Below are positions 22,301 through 33,861 of a DNA stretch of 64,000 nucleotides, piece by piece (position 1 is the stretch's first letter; the number at the start of each line of letters is the position of its first letter). The position numbers were made by a program, and so were the translations under genes. The stretch is from Desmodesmus armatus (taxonomy: Eukaryota > Chlorophyta > Chlorophyceae > Sphaeropleales > Scenedesmaceae), in the NCBI GenBank assembly GCA_007449985.2, contig VIIQ02000007.1, positions 310,001 to 374,000 on the forward strand, given 5' to 3'. Under the pieces are notes generated by a model that was not told the DNA's origin, did not search any database, and saw only the letters and a program-made list of their open reading frames with translations.

Positions 22301-24367
22301 GCGGTGGAGGCAAGCAGCTCTGCTGAGAGATGGGGGCCGACTGCAACACAGGCAGGTGCTGCTGTCAGCACCGTATGATCAAACGGGCCTGACCGCAGCA
22401 CGTGGCCTGTAGTGCAGCTGCCCCTTTCTCTTGTGGCCGTTGTCTTCACCGCCACTCCACCACTCTCATCCGCTCACTTGAGGAGGGGGGGAGCGAGCAT
22501 AAGCAGAACGCGCCGCCAATCCAGCTCACCCTGGCTCCCTCTGCTTGCTCCCCTTCCCCTTTTCCCCTTCCTGTCCTCACTGGTTAAGCATGTGCCACAT
22601 GACCATCACTCTCCACCGTCACAAACTGCGGCTGCAGGTGGTCGGTCAGGAGCCCTGGAATTCCTAGGACCAACCAACGTAGAGCTAAACCACATACCCA
22701 CATGATTGGGGTACCTTCTCATGCCTGCTTCACTCCCACATAGTGACTTGACGCACTGGTCCCTCACTTGATCATCACTCTCTCACACCCTGCAGGTTGC
22801 CCGTCAGGAGCCTTGTGAGTCGTGGAACATCACCGGCACCTCCCAATATTGCATCACTGTGGCATGCTGCCTTCTCACATTATCACTCAACCAAGTCAAA
22901 CTTACATAATTCACCCTCTCACACTTTGCAGATTGCCCGTCAGGAGCCGTGTGAGTCACATGATATCACCAGCACCTCCCACTATGCATCACTTTGGCAT
23001 GCTGCCTTCTCACATTATCACTCAACCAAGTCATACTTACATAATTCTCCCTCTTACACTTTGCAGGTTGCCCGTCAGGAGCCGTGTGAGTCACATGATA
23101 TCACCAGCACCTCCCACAGCGGCACCTCACAAGGAGGGGCCTGGAACGGGGCCAAGGTCACCGTCATGGTGTATGGCTGGGACCTAAACATGAAGCCGGG
23201 ACAGGGCTGCGTGAACAACCAGCAACAGCAGCAGCAGTGGGACAACAAGCAGCATGGGGACAACAAGCAGCATGGGGACAACAACCAACAGCAGCAGCAG
23301 TGGGACAACAACAACAACAACAACCAGCAGCAGCAGGAGCAGCAGCAGTGGAACCAGCCATCCCAGTCTCAGGGCTCTCCCTCTCCCCCACCCTCTCCCC
23401 CACCCTCTCCTCCTCCTCCTCCCCCACCTCCTCCCCCTCCACCCCCACCACCAGCCTCCCAGGGACAGGACGCCTCCAGCGCTTCTGCCAGCAGCAACGG
23501 CAACGGCAGCAGCAGCAGCTGGTCTAGTGGCTCAGACTCGGACTCACCTTCCCCAAGCCCCTCTCCCTCTCCCTCTCCCTCCCCTTCTGATGATGCCAAG
23601 ACCACCACCAGCAGCAGCAACAGCAGCTCACCATCCCCCAGTCCCTCTCCCTCCCCCTCCCCCTCCCCCTCCCCCTCCCCCTCCCCCTCCCCCTCCCCTG
23701 CTGGTGATGCCAACTCCGCCAGCAGCAGCAGCAGCTGGGGCAGCAGCAGCAGCACAGGTAGTGCAGCTGCCGGCAATGCCACAGGACCTGCCATGGCAGC
23801 AGCACCAGCCATTGCAGCCCAGGCTGCTGCTGCTGCTGCAGCAGCAGCAGGCAAGGCCAACACATCAGCCTCTGCTTCTGCTTCCAGCACCTCCGGTGCA
23901 GCAGCTGCAGCTACAGCTGCAGCTACAGCACCCCCTCTCCTTGGCCTCACGGCCCACTGCCCCTCCCCACAGTCCCTCTGAGGGGTGTGCCAGGTGGTAT
24001 GCCTGCTGGTATGCCTGGCAGCCCTATGTCAGCAGCAGGAGCAGCAGGAACAGCGGGAGGTATGGCTGGAGGTATGGGCCCCTCACCTGCACCTGGGATG
24101 GGAGCCTCAGCAGCAGCAGGAGCAGCAGGCGCAGGTGCCGCTGTCCCCATTCCTGGGGCGAAGGTTCCGACGGCCGCTGAGATTGCAGCAGCAAAGGAAA
24201 GTTACAGGTATTGTGCGTGTGACGACGTCACGGCGCTTGTGTGTGGTGGAATCAAGCAGGATGGGAATACGGCAGAGAGGCCGCAGACGTTCCCCAACGA
24301 GTGCTTGGCAAAGTGTGCGGGGGCAGCTTGGGTGACCGTTGGCGCCTGCCCTGATACCCCCCTGTAA
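19303..24367 (+). CDS. secreted four-Kazal-domain protein with extensin-like linkers
   Basis: Exons are 19303-20345, 20617-20706, 21413-22237, 23067-23757 and 23973-24367. After a signal peptide comes Kazal 1 (CDCPPEMSEVCGDDGETYTH, about residues 37-73). It is followed by an N-glycosylation-rich Ser/Ala linker and a (SP)n/SPKP stretch. Kazal 2 is built from the exon 1 end (CPCPK) plus exon 2 (APVCGVD...YANKC). A linker with SP, poly-Pro and acidic patches leads to Kazal 3 (LVCGVDGVTYAHPC), split across the 22237 intron. Gln/Asn-rich, poly-Pro and long (SP)n linkers precede Kazal 4 (ALVCGG...NECLAKC), which ends at 24367. Kazal domains usually inhibit serine proteases, and the SP arrays resemble wall hydroxyproline-rich glycoproteins. 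The reading frame must shift inside exon 1 near 19660-19690: the 5' part is open only to 19746 and the downstream (SP)n part lies in another frame. This implies a one-base indel or an unseen intron. Confidence 0.75.
20786..20928. repeat. intronic 143-bp foldback (MITE-like or hairpin RNA precursor)
   Basis: The 28-base arm 20786-20813 pairs with 20901-20928 with one mismatch. A second perfect 13-base arm, 20826-20838, pairs with 20876-20888 inside it, and the loop contains the palindrome TCCTCGAGGA. It lies in intron 2 of the Kazal gene (20707-21412). The shape fits a small foldback transposon or a microRNA-type precursor. Confidence 0.8.
21240..21412 (+). repeat. extended polypyrimidine tract before exon 3
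   Basis: About 170 bases are almost purely C and T with short C/A runs. They end directly in the acceptor CACACACAG at 21412. It is far longer than a usual polypyrimidine tract and gives strong strand asymmetry. Confidence 0.8.
22638..23130 (+). repeat. tandem repeat of an intron-end/exon-start unit
   Basis: A unit of about 135 bases containing a pyrimidine-rich TTTGCAG acceptor and the first exon bases (GTTGCCCGTCAGGAGCC) starts at 22796, 22932 and 23067. A degenerate relative starts at 22638. The 23067 copy is in phase with the exon ending at 22237. The 22932 copy is in the same frame as 23067 and reads through it without a stop. The 22796 copy is in another frame and soon stops. Confidence 0.8.
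23555..23700 (+). repeat. CCCTCC/CCCTCT microsatellite encoding (Ser-Pro)n
   Basis: Two blocks of near-perfect hexamers encode the longest SP arrays of the Kazal protein. Copy number is likely polymorphic and hard to assemble. Confidence 0.85.
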
Positions 24368-27300
24368 GGTGCAGGGGGCGCGGCGCAGCAGCGTGCATGT
24401 TTTCGTATCGTGTTGTACTGGGTAGAGAGCTGAACATGGTGGTGGTACTGGTGGGGTATTGGTCGGTGCATGTTGGGTGTGGGGTGGGATCGGTTGGTTG
24501 GGCGTGCGGCACATGGAGAAACAACGTGCGTGTAGTGATGCGGTGTGCGCTTTTTGGTGTGGTGTGCATGCACAGTGCCCTTCCATGGCCTGTTGCATGC
24601 ATGCATACTGGCATGCAGATACGCCGGCAGTCCAGCAGCAGGAGGGCAGGATGAGCTTGCACCATGCAATGCAAGCCTTCATGCAGTCCTGCAAAGGTCA
24701 GCACACTCTGCGCCTTGTATGAAGGCTGTGTGTAGACACAGGGAGTGCATCCAGCCAATGCATCAGCCATTGTGTGCTGAAGAAGCAGGGGCAGCGCGTT
24801 TCCATGCGCTGGTCTGTGTACATGGCAAGCAAGGTCCGTACTGCGTGTGAGCATCCTGTGCGGTGTGTGTAGTGCAGGAGGTTGCGGCTTTGGAGGCTTG
24901 AGGTGTTGTGTGCTCGTTTTTGTTGCCGTGCTGCAGGGATAAATGAGCCATGGGGTGCGTCGCGTGCCCTTTGCGCTCAGCTTGCCCTGCTAGGGTTGCT
25001 TCCTGAAAGTTAGGAGGCTTCTAGGTGTAGGTAGGAAGGATCCGCTTGCCTGCAGCCTCTCCTGACGCACGGGTGTGTGTCACCATACGGGCAGTGCCCA
25101 CTCCTTGCTAGGGTAGCACCAAGGGACGTGCCAGTGGACAGTCTGATCGACTGACTGGAGGGTTGAAGGCTACATGTGCAGCTGTGCTCCAGTGAGGATT
25201 GAGCAGCGTGCGTGCGGCGACTCGAATCACTGCTAAAGGCACATTTTCAGAGGTGGAGCGGAGCTGTACCTGCTGCAGGGTTGCTGCAGGGCACAACCCT
25301 GGCGGGATGTGAAGCTTGTTTGTGCTCCTGCCCACATTGAGGGACTGGGTACCTTGCAGGCATGTCTTGAGGGTCATCTCCCTGCGTCTGTGGCTGTTGT
25401 GCCTGGGGACGCATCGAGGGGTGTGACCATGTCAGCAACCTCTCACTTTTACCAGTGGCATGTAGGGCATTGCAGCGGTTCAGGGGCCAGTCCTGTGACT
25501 GACCCCCTCGTTGCTCATGTGTGGTGTGCAGAGTTGCTCGTGCAAGGGCTGGGCGCTTTTCAGGTGTGTGGCAGGTGAATGTGTGCAGGTCTGCTCCATC
25601 CGTCAGGATGCTGTAGCATCGCACAGGCCCAAGAAGGAGCCTGTTGTTGGTGGGAGTGCTGCAAATGGGGCCACACATTTAATGCCCAGGCACTTGCGTG
25701 GTTGAGTCTGCAGCAGTCACCAGCCTGTTCAAGGGTTATGGTTGAGGAGTTTTGGGTTGGCCCCTAAACCTCTAGACCCAACCACCTGCAGGGCTGTGCA
25801 CTGCGTGGATGTATGTGTGTGGATAGACGTCGACTGGTTGTGCGGGGGGCTGGATGGGAGCTTGTTTTGTTGTGTAGCTGCATATGTTTGCTTGTTGCGT
25901 TGCATTACAGGGTGTAGAGGGTTCAAACGCTGCACCCTGAACCCTGAGAATGAGTTCCACCGCAGCTACTGTGAGCAGCGGTGGCAGGTGCACCCGGTGG
26001 CCTGCTTGTGCCAGAGTGTGCTGTGCTGTGCTGTGGTGTGCTTGTGTAGTAGTAGTAGCTGCATCATGAACTCATGTTAGCTGTAGGGCGCGAGGTTGTC
26101 GGGAGAGACTGCGGCGCATTGCTGCAGGTTGTGGGGCATGGTGGATGGTGCTTGATGTCGGCATAATGCATGTGGACAGCGTGGACGTGTGGGGAGTGGG
26201 CGGCTTGTGATGGATCCTAGTTGCGAACTGAAGCTGTATTGTAGACTCTGGGTGATTCTGTGTGTTGTGGCGTGGGTGCACAGGCCTGGTGGTGCGTCCA
26301 CCAACTGGCACTTGCTCTGTGTGAACGTGTCCTTTCGAAGTTGGTATCTGTTGGAGCAGTGCTTGGTGTTGGTTGCAGGATGGGTGTAGCTTGAACGAAA
26401 CAGCTGCGCAGCTGCAGGACAGCCCTGTGGCACCCAGCTGGCAAAAAGCGAACTTACTGCTGCTGCTGCAGCACCAGCCGCAACGGCAGAAGCAGCGGCA
26501 ACAGCAGCAGCGGTGGTGCTGTGCAAGCACACTGTGTCTGTCAGCCTATACGTGTTCACGGCCTGGTGTGTGCCTGTGTTGTACCAAACAGTCTCAGCAG
26601 CAGTCCCTACACACGTGCTTGCCAGGTCAATGGCTCTGTGCGCAGGCAGCTCCTGCTGCAGCACTCTTGGCACGGTTGCAACTTCCAGCCAGATTGGCAG
26701 CTTGCAGTCAGCGTTTGGTCACAATGAAGTGCGCAGACTGACCAGACGACCTTGGGAGGTGTTGTTTGGCTGGTGAAGGCTGCTTTGAGTGTGGCTGGCG
26801 CGAGTGGTGGCCAGCTGGCCATGCCTGTGCGCAGGCACCAGTTCACGTGGACTGGGAGTGTGCATGAGCATCAACACTGGCTTGTGGCACGAAGCAATGA
26901 ACATGCTTACAGTGAATGGTGGTCTGCTGCACATACAAGGGCTGCTGGCTGATGTTATGGCGACAGTCCAGGTGTGCTGCGCTGCCAGAATGTTCTCTGC
27001 TGCAGCTGTGCTTTTGCAGCAGCTGCCTGTGTTTTTCTCTTTGACTGGCTACATGCTGTGCTGGTTGCATCCCCACAACGGAGACCTGCACTTCTGCTGT
27101 AATAATGTTTTGAATGACCCCCTCTGCCGACAATCATCTGGAATGTGGCAGGCCTGTGTCGCACGCACGGGGCCTGTCAGTCTGGTCCCAGGACCACTGA
27201 CTAGAGGTGTCTGTTGATGCACAGCAACGCGCCGTCAACAGCAGAGCAACAAGCATCACTGCAGGATGGACGCACCAGTCTCTCCTTTGTTGCACAGTGA

Positions 27301-27904
27301 AACTCAAAGTGAAATCCAGTGGTGGAAGCTTGCTGCACACTGATAATAGCATACTCCAATCGTTCTGGACGCATCGGGTGGCCGCTTGAGCCGTGGCCAG
27401 GTCGTCTGCACTGGACAAAGCATCTTTGTCAAAGATGGAGTGCAGTGGTGGTGCCTGCGGTCTGCTGCTCCTGCCCGCATTGTGCTGGACCGCATCTGGT
27501 CAGCTCTATGCGCTTACTATGTACTTTACTGGGATGAAAGGAATTTGCATGGCCATGGGGTCCCTGAATGACAAGGTCCGGCAACCAGGTGATATAGCGA
27601 AGAGGGCAGCGATCGGGTGCTCAGCACGCGTTGTGGTATAACAAGGCTACCGAGAGCCCGTCTTCAAGTCCTGGACGTTTTCGTTTGTCAGCTGTGTCCG
27701 CTTGGACCGGCTTCCTTTCTTCCAGCCCGGGCCTCTTCCTTTCGTCCTTGAAAGCTCGTGTTGTTGTTGCACTGAGCTTGTTCTCCACTCCGATCGCACC
27801 GCCAGTTGCTGCTGCCGAAACAGTACCACAACAGCAACAGCACAGTCCCTTCCAGCACTATCATCCCAGTCTCACCAACTGCGCCAGTCAGGCGCTCAGG
27901 TGCC
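24368..27904. other. 3.5-kb region with no resolved gene
   Basis: No phase-consistent exon chain, known domain or RNA gene was found on either strand. Isolated exon-like pieces with good acceptors occur at about 25585-25700, 25918-25990 (Cys-rich, plus strand) and 26387-26520 (Gln/Ala-rich). They could not be joined. The last 200-300 bases are probably 5' UTR and promoter of the transporter gene. Confidence 0.4.
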
Positions 27905-29354
27905 ATGACTGCAGACCTGGATGAGAAGCAGCCCTTGGTGGGCGATGCCGAGAAGGGCAGCATCAGCAAGCATGAAGGAGGGCCCGGATCGTCTGTCCAC
28001 CTACTGATGCAGCAGTACAAGATCCCTCTGATCATCCTGTACTATGGACTCTGCAGCAGCACGCTGATCGTGATCAATAAGGTTGCAGTCCACAACATCA
28101 CGGTGAGGCAGCCACGCACAGCTGTGTCCGGCAATCAAACTTGACCGTTCTGCAGCCATCAGCTGTGCCTGGTACAGCACCAGCTCAGGCATCGCACAGC
28201 TGCTGCTCTTTTTCTCAGGATTCGCAAACGAGGATTTTGGTTTGGTTTGGAGCTAGCACCCACAAAACATGGCACCTTTTCCTGCCTCCTTGCACCTGTT
28301 CTGCCAACCGCAACATGGCATCTTGCACCTCTTCTGCTGACCACCCCTGTGCCTCGTGCTGCTCAACACCTCTATGCCCTCCTTTCTCCCTCCACAGGCG
28401 CCAGTGTTCATCCTGATCCTGCAGCTGGCCTTTGCAGCAATTGTGGTAAAGGGCTGCTCAGTGTGCGGTGTGCTGGAGGCAGAAAAGCTGCGATGGGGCC
28501 TCATGCGCCCCTTCCTGTTGGTCGTGGCTGGCTTCCTGGGCACTCTGTATGCCAACATCAAGGTGCTGATGTACTCAAACGTGGAGACCTTCATCACTTT
28601 CAGGTCCAGCACACCCCTGGTGCTGTCGCTGGCAGACTGGATTTTCCTGGGGCGCGAGCTTCCTGGCGGCAGATCCATCTTCAGCCTGGTGATGCTTCTG
28701 TCCTCGTGTGCTGGGTATACATACTTCGATCAGGGCTTCAAGCTGCAGGCGTACGGCTGGCTGTGCGTGTGGTACTGCTTCTTCCTGTTTGAGGCGTGCT
28801 GGGTGAAGTTCCTGTGTGACAGCATGCCCAACATGACCAATTGGGGCCGTGTCTTCTACACCAACTTCATGTCTGCGACGGCCCTGGCGGTTGTCTTCCC
28901 CTTCTGCAAGGGCGAGCACGAGCTGCTCAAGAACTACACCTTCACACCCCCGCAGATCGTCCTGCTTTTCATGTCCTGCGCGATAGGCGTGTGCATGTCG
29001 CATGCAGGCTACCTGATGCGCAGCAACGTGTCTGCGACAGCGGGCGTCGTCGTGGGCGTGGTGTGCAAGATCGGCTCTGTGCTGATCAACCTGGTGATCT
29101 GGGACCAGCACGCGTCCCCCATCCAGCTTGTGTTCTTGTCCCTTGGTCTTGCTGGTGGGGCGCTGTTCCAGCAGGCACCCATGAGGAAGGGCGTTTCGCT
29201 GCCACTCATGCCTGGGTTGGAGAAGGAGGGCACCTCGCCAATTGAGTCCAGCCAGAAGCGCATGCCTGCTAGCAATGGCAGCGGGTCACAGTTGGTGCAC
29301 AAGAGGGAGGCCCGGCTGTCAGCACCCACATCTGGGGGCTCAGACAAGCCCTGA
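27905..29354 (+). CDS. Golgi GDP-sugar transporter, NST/TPT family
   Basis: Two exons (27905-28102 and 28398-29354) join in phase 0 and encode 384 aa. The start is the first ATG before an acidic cytosolic head (TADLDEKQPL), and the first membrane span begins near residue 42. About ten hydrophobic segments follow. The segment NVETFITFRSSTPLV and the late block SATAGVVVGVVCKIGSVLIN closely resemble the plant GONST / Vrg4 GDP-mannose and GDP-fucose transporters of the drug/metabolite transporter superfamily. The expected role is antiport of GDP-mannose or GDP-fucose into the Golgi for glycoprotein and wall polysaccharide synthesis. The substrate cannot be fixed from sequence. The hydrophilic, Ser/Lys-rich tail after about residue 330 should face the cytosol. 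Confidence 0.88.
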
Positions 29355-31028
29355 TCAGCACAGCAGCGCTGCTGCAGGGTCGGCTGAATGGGTTGCGTTC
29401 ACGGTGGCAGAGATGTTTGTGTGTTGGGGCAATATTTCTGTGTGCTGCAGCACCAAGCAACCGCCTTGTTTGGCGGCCTTCTGTCGCAGCCGTCATGTCA
29501 GAGGTTGTGATAATGCCCCTGTAGCGGCAGTACGTACCATGCTTAGTGTGCTGCCACTGAGTATGTGGTTGGCAGGCAGCGCGTGCTGAGCGTGCTGTCA
29601 GATTTGGTGGGGTGTTATGGAAGAAAGCATGGGTTTTACTAACTTGCCTCGGAGAGTGGAAGGCACCTCTATAATGTTGTGCTTGTGCTGTCAAGGCAAC
29701 CACGTGTCTTTGATGATGCTGCATGTGATGGAAACACTACAGCAAGCAGGGGTGTGCTGTGCTCGCACGCTGGGCGTTTTGGGTGTCAATGGTGGCAATG
29801 CTTGGTGATGGACTTTTAGGTTGTGCTAGCCTCGAGTGGTGGCTGTGTGATCAAGCAGCTTCCAGCTGTGTGAAGGCCTTGCGTTTTTCTAGGCAGTGAA
29901 TACCGCCAAACATTATTGCTGGTGTTGTACATGCAAGCTCCGTGCATGCAACTACCATGCTTGCACTTTTGCTGGTGTCGCTGCACTGTAGGCTGATGGC
30001 TGATCAGGGTGCGGTGTAGTGCCGTTCGTTGGTTGCAATCCTGGCCAAATGTGTGGCTTTTGAAGATGCACACGTGACGTCACACGGCGAAATCAGCCAC
30101 TCATCACCATCCATATAGTTCAGTCGGCAAATGGCTTGTGACCTTCCTTCAGTCTTGCATCAATTTCCATCTGGCCGTGTGGATCGACACGGGCCTTGAG
30201 TCTCAGTGTGTGGCGGCATGTGTGGGCAGTTGCTGCGTGAGTGTAACAACGTGCAGCATGTTGCTTGGTTGGAAGCAGTTGGGATTTGGTCACCATGCCA
30301 GAAGGGTTGCAGCCTCTATGGAGCTGCTTCTGCAAACAAGATAATCTGCATCCTATGATTGAGCCTTTTTGAAATTTGCTTCACTGAACTGCTTATGCTA
30401 TGATCACAGCATACCACAGTGCACATGCACTGACAGTCTCAAGTGACGGTCTGAAGCGTACTCGTCCCGCCTCACAGCCAGCCAATTACAGACGACCAAG
30501 CACTTCAAGATTTATTCTGTACCGTGGAAAATTTGTAAATGCAGTAAGGTACTGTGTCATCATGTTGCCTGTGTGTCACCGTACCCTGCCATGTTCCTTC
30601 CTGTGTTGCCTTCATTGCTAGTGCCAACCTGCATGTGTAGAGCACCACCTGGCTGCAGGCTGATCCTGAAATGTCACTGCGTGTGATCAAGATCAAACAG
30701 TCCCAACAACCCGGCTACTATCGTACAGCGCCACTTCAGACACAAGCACATTGTGTCAATAGCTGCTATCAAAGCCCATCCTGCTTGACGAAACGCGCAA
30801 ACACACATGGTATCTTCAATATGTGTCTGACCAGCAGTCAAACATTCAGCCCATTGCTCTGCATGATCGTCAGACTCAGGTAGCTGACACTACAAGTGTT
30901 GGTGTGATGCGCCTTTACATTGGCAACCTCCACACTACGTCTGTGCTGTTAAAATCGCAAGCCAAAGTGCTTCCCACCCCACAGCAGCAGCACAACAGCT
31001 GTCACACTACTTTTACATAGCTGCCCGC
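29355..31028. other. 3' UTR and intergenic region
   Basis: No supported exon, RNA gene or repeat is seen between the transporter stop and the transaldolase start. Short open frames here lack motifs and splice partners. A promoter for the downstream gene is expected near the right end. Confidence 0.5.
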
Positions 31029-33861
31029 ATGATGGCAGGCAGTAGCGTACTCTCCCACAGAAATCATGCTGTCGGCAACCGCTCCACAGCACCACAGCAG
31101 CAGCATACCAGCCGCTGCCGCAGTCAGCGGGCACCCCTCACCATTGCTGCTGCACACGCGCGTGCAGCGCAGCAAGGCACGCAGCGGCTTTTCCTTGACT
31201 CAGCAGACATAAGGCAGTGGGAGAAGTGGGCCCCCACAGGCACACTGTATGGCTTCACTACCAACCCCCTCATCCTGGACCGCGATGGGGTGCCTTGCAC
31301 GCTGAATGCTTGCAAGGAGCTGTTGACGAAGGTGTGTGTTGTGAAACTAACAATGGCGGTGCAGTGGGGACTGCACCCTCGCAACCATACTAGGATAGCG
31401 CCCATGCAGACATTGTCGGTTGTGTGGCGCATACAGTTGCAGTTGACCTGAGCTGGCTGGCTCCTGACAGCCTGAAGGTCATGCCTTTGCTGCCATGCCT
31501 TCTGACCCATCAGGGGGTGACAGCATCACAGTGCCTTCAGCGTTCAGCATGTCAATAATATAATGTCAGTGACATGGCATGTTCGTCAGCTCTGTGCTCT
31601 CACCTCACACGCCGGCTCAATCATTCTGCAACTGCCTGCAGGCACGGGGTCTGGGTGTCCAAGAGCTCCAGTGTCAAGCGTGGGGTGGCAGTGCAGATGC
31701 TCTAGAGGCGTCTGCACTATCACTGCTGGAGCTGGACCCAGACTTTATCACGGTAAGGATGCAGTGATACTGAAGGCCTGCATACTTACATGTTGAACCT
31801 GGAGGGATGGAGCTCACAAAGCTCAAGCTTACCTTGCGCTGGTTGCTGGTTGAACCTGCGATGAGTGATTGATCCACCTTAGCACAGAGAGGGCGCAGGG
31901 GCTTGTGTTTGCAGCACCTTCCTGCACGTTCCTGCAAGCCATTTCATAAATGGATGTTACACAGAACATCGCCCGTTTGGGGAGCCAACAAAAGGCTCAT
32001 TGGGCAACAGCATTCACTTTGAGCCTCATGCTTGCTGCAGTGGATGCAAGTGGTGCAGATGCAAGACCCGCAGGATCATGCTTGCAGCAGTGGCAGTGAC
32101 ATGCACTTGTAGGCCTACTGTGCTGACGCACATTGCCTGGCAGCCTGACATGTTGGCGCTGCTTGTTTGTGAAGTCAGCTACACAAGCCTTGTGAGTGTT
32201 GACTATGCAGGTGAAGCTGCCGTGTACAACAGCAGGCCTAGAAGCAGCAGCGGCTGTGCTCAGAACGGACCCAAAGGTGTCAATAACTATCACAGGTGAG
32301 GCCGGGAGGGTTTGAACAGGGGACCTGCATCAGGTGGACAGGTGAACCACAGAACACAAGCCTTTGCAGCTGAACTGTGTGCGGCAGCCAAGGCGTCGTC
32401 GTCACAGCCTGCAAGTTGTGTGGTGTGGCATTGTCTCTGCTGCGGCACTGCCAGGATGTCGAATGTGGATGAAAACAAGGCCCCAGCCCTGGGCAGCTGC
32501 ATCCTTTGTCGGCTGGTTGCTGTCTGCTCACCCCGTGGCGGCCCCATGCACTTGTACCAGTTGAGCCACTTACTAAGTGTAGTACACGGGAAAGCAGACG
32601 CTATCACTCCCGGCCACTGGGCTGGTGACACAAAGTGTTTTCGGCTGCTGCTGCCGCCAGGTGTCTACAAGATCCGCCAGGCCCTGATCGCGCAAGCTGT
32701 GGGTGCCGACTACGTGGCCCCGTACCTAGGCCGCATTGCTGACGGCATCAAGCAGACATACAGTGCACAGCCGCTGGGTACCTTTGATGACATGAGTGAA
32801 CAGGAGTACATGGCAGGTACGGCTCCGAGCACATATATGATACACGACATGGGAGAGGAGCGAGGCCAACCTGCTGCAGTTTATGCTTTTGAAGCATACA
32901 TATCATATGCGTTGAACGTGCTACCATGCTACCCTCTCACTACAGCAGGCGCAAGGTGTTTTGCGTGGTGAGATCGGATCAGCCCAACATCGGATGCTAT
33001 TGTTCAACAAGTTATATGTTTTGCCATCTGAAATCACCCACTTGTTCTTTGTGATGGCTGCTACAGAGCTTGGCAAGGCGGCCATGGAGTCAGCGCTAGA
33101 TGCAGTGGCAGCAATGCAGGCAGCAGTGACGGCCAATGGCTCGCAGATGCGGGTGTTGGTGGCCAGCATACGGGATGCGTCAGACATGGCGACCCTTGCA
33201 GCACGGGTGAGTGCGGTGGGAGTGCGGTGTAGTATGAGTGCGGTGTGAGTGCGGTGTGAGTGTGTTGCAGTGCTTTGCCTTCCAGGTTGGCTGGCAGCCA
33301 CCCTCCAGCCTTTCTCTTCGGTGCCTGGAGGAGCTGGATTGTGTGTTTAGAGATTGTGTCTGAACTGATACATCTGGACACTTTCTGGAGGTTCCCAGGG
33401 GAGGCGCACCCCCCACATCTGGACTCTTATCTGCTGCAGCTGGCTAGGAGCAACGGGGCTGGGTGTTGGAGTGCCACCCACTAGGCTAGGCATGGGTGCC
33501 GAACCTCTTGCAGCACCTTGATGTGATGTCGATGCCTACTGGCTTTCCCTTGGCAGCCTCTGATAGACTTTCTGAAGCAAAATCGAGTGTGCCTGTGGTC
33601 AGTAGAAGCGTGCAGGGGTAAGCAGAACGTAGTTCAAGGATTCATGTTATCACTGCGTAGAAACCTGGGAAGCGTGTTGTTGCAAAGCAACTCAAGGCTG
33701 TGGCTCACAAGTGATGTTGATCGTCTTGTGTGCAGGGCTGCAACACATTCACCTTCAGTCCAGCTGTGATGGAGCAGCTGTGTTGTGTGAGTGAAACGGA
33801 GGCGGCAGCAGCAGACTTTGAGGAGGCAGCAAAGCGCAGTGTGCGGCATGCGCAGAAGTGA
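31029..33861 (+). CDS. transaldolase-like / fructose-6-phosphate aldolase type enzyme, probably plastid-targeted
   Basis: Six exons (31029-31331, 31642-31752, 32211-32295, 32661-32816, 33067-33206 and 33736-33861) fit all phases and give 306 aa. The first 53 or so residues are Ser/Arg/Gln-rich and nearly free of acidic residues, like an algal chloroplast transit peptide. The mature part starts RLFLDSADIRQWEKW and contains FTTNP, the Schiff-base motif VKLPCT (K140), GADYVAPYLGRIAD, VASIRD and the final GCNTFTFSP segment. These are the strands of the small TIM-barrel class I aldolase fold of FSA and short transaldolases. It likely acts in sugar-phosphate interconversion linked to the pentose phosphate pathway. 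Whether it transfers dihydroxyacetone (transaldolase) or performs aldol cleavage (FSA) is not decidable here. Confidence 0.88.

Noticed and set aside
23758..23972. Ala-rich stretch 23758-23981 as the C-terminus of the Kazal protein
   Set aside because: It ends in a stop with no domain. Removing it with a phase-1 intron joins to Kazal 4 in frame with good borders. It remains possible as an alternative isoform.
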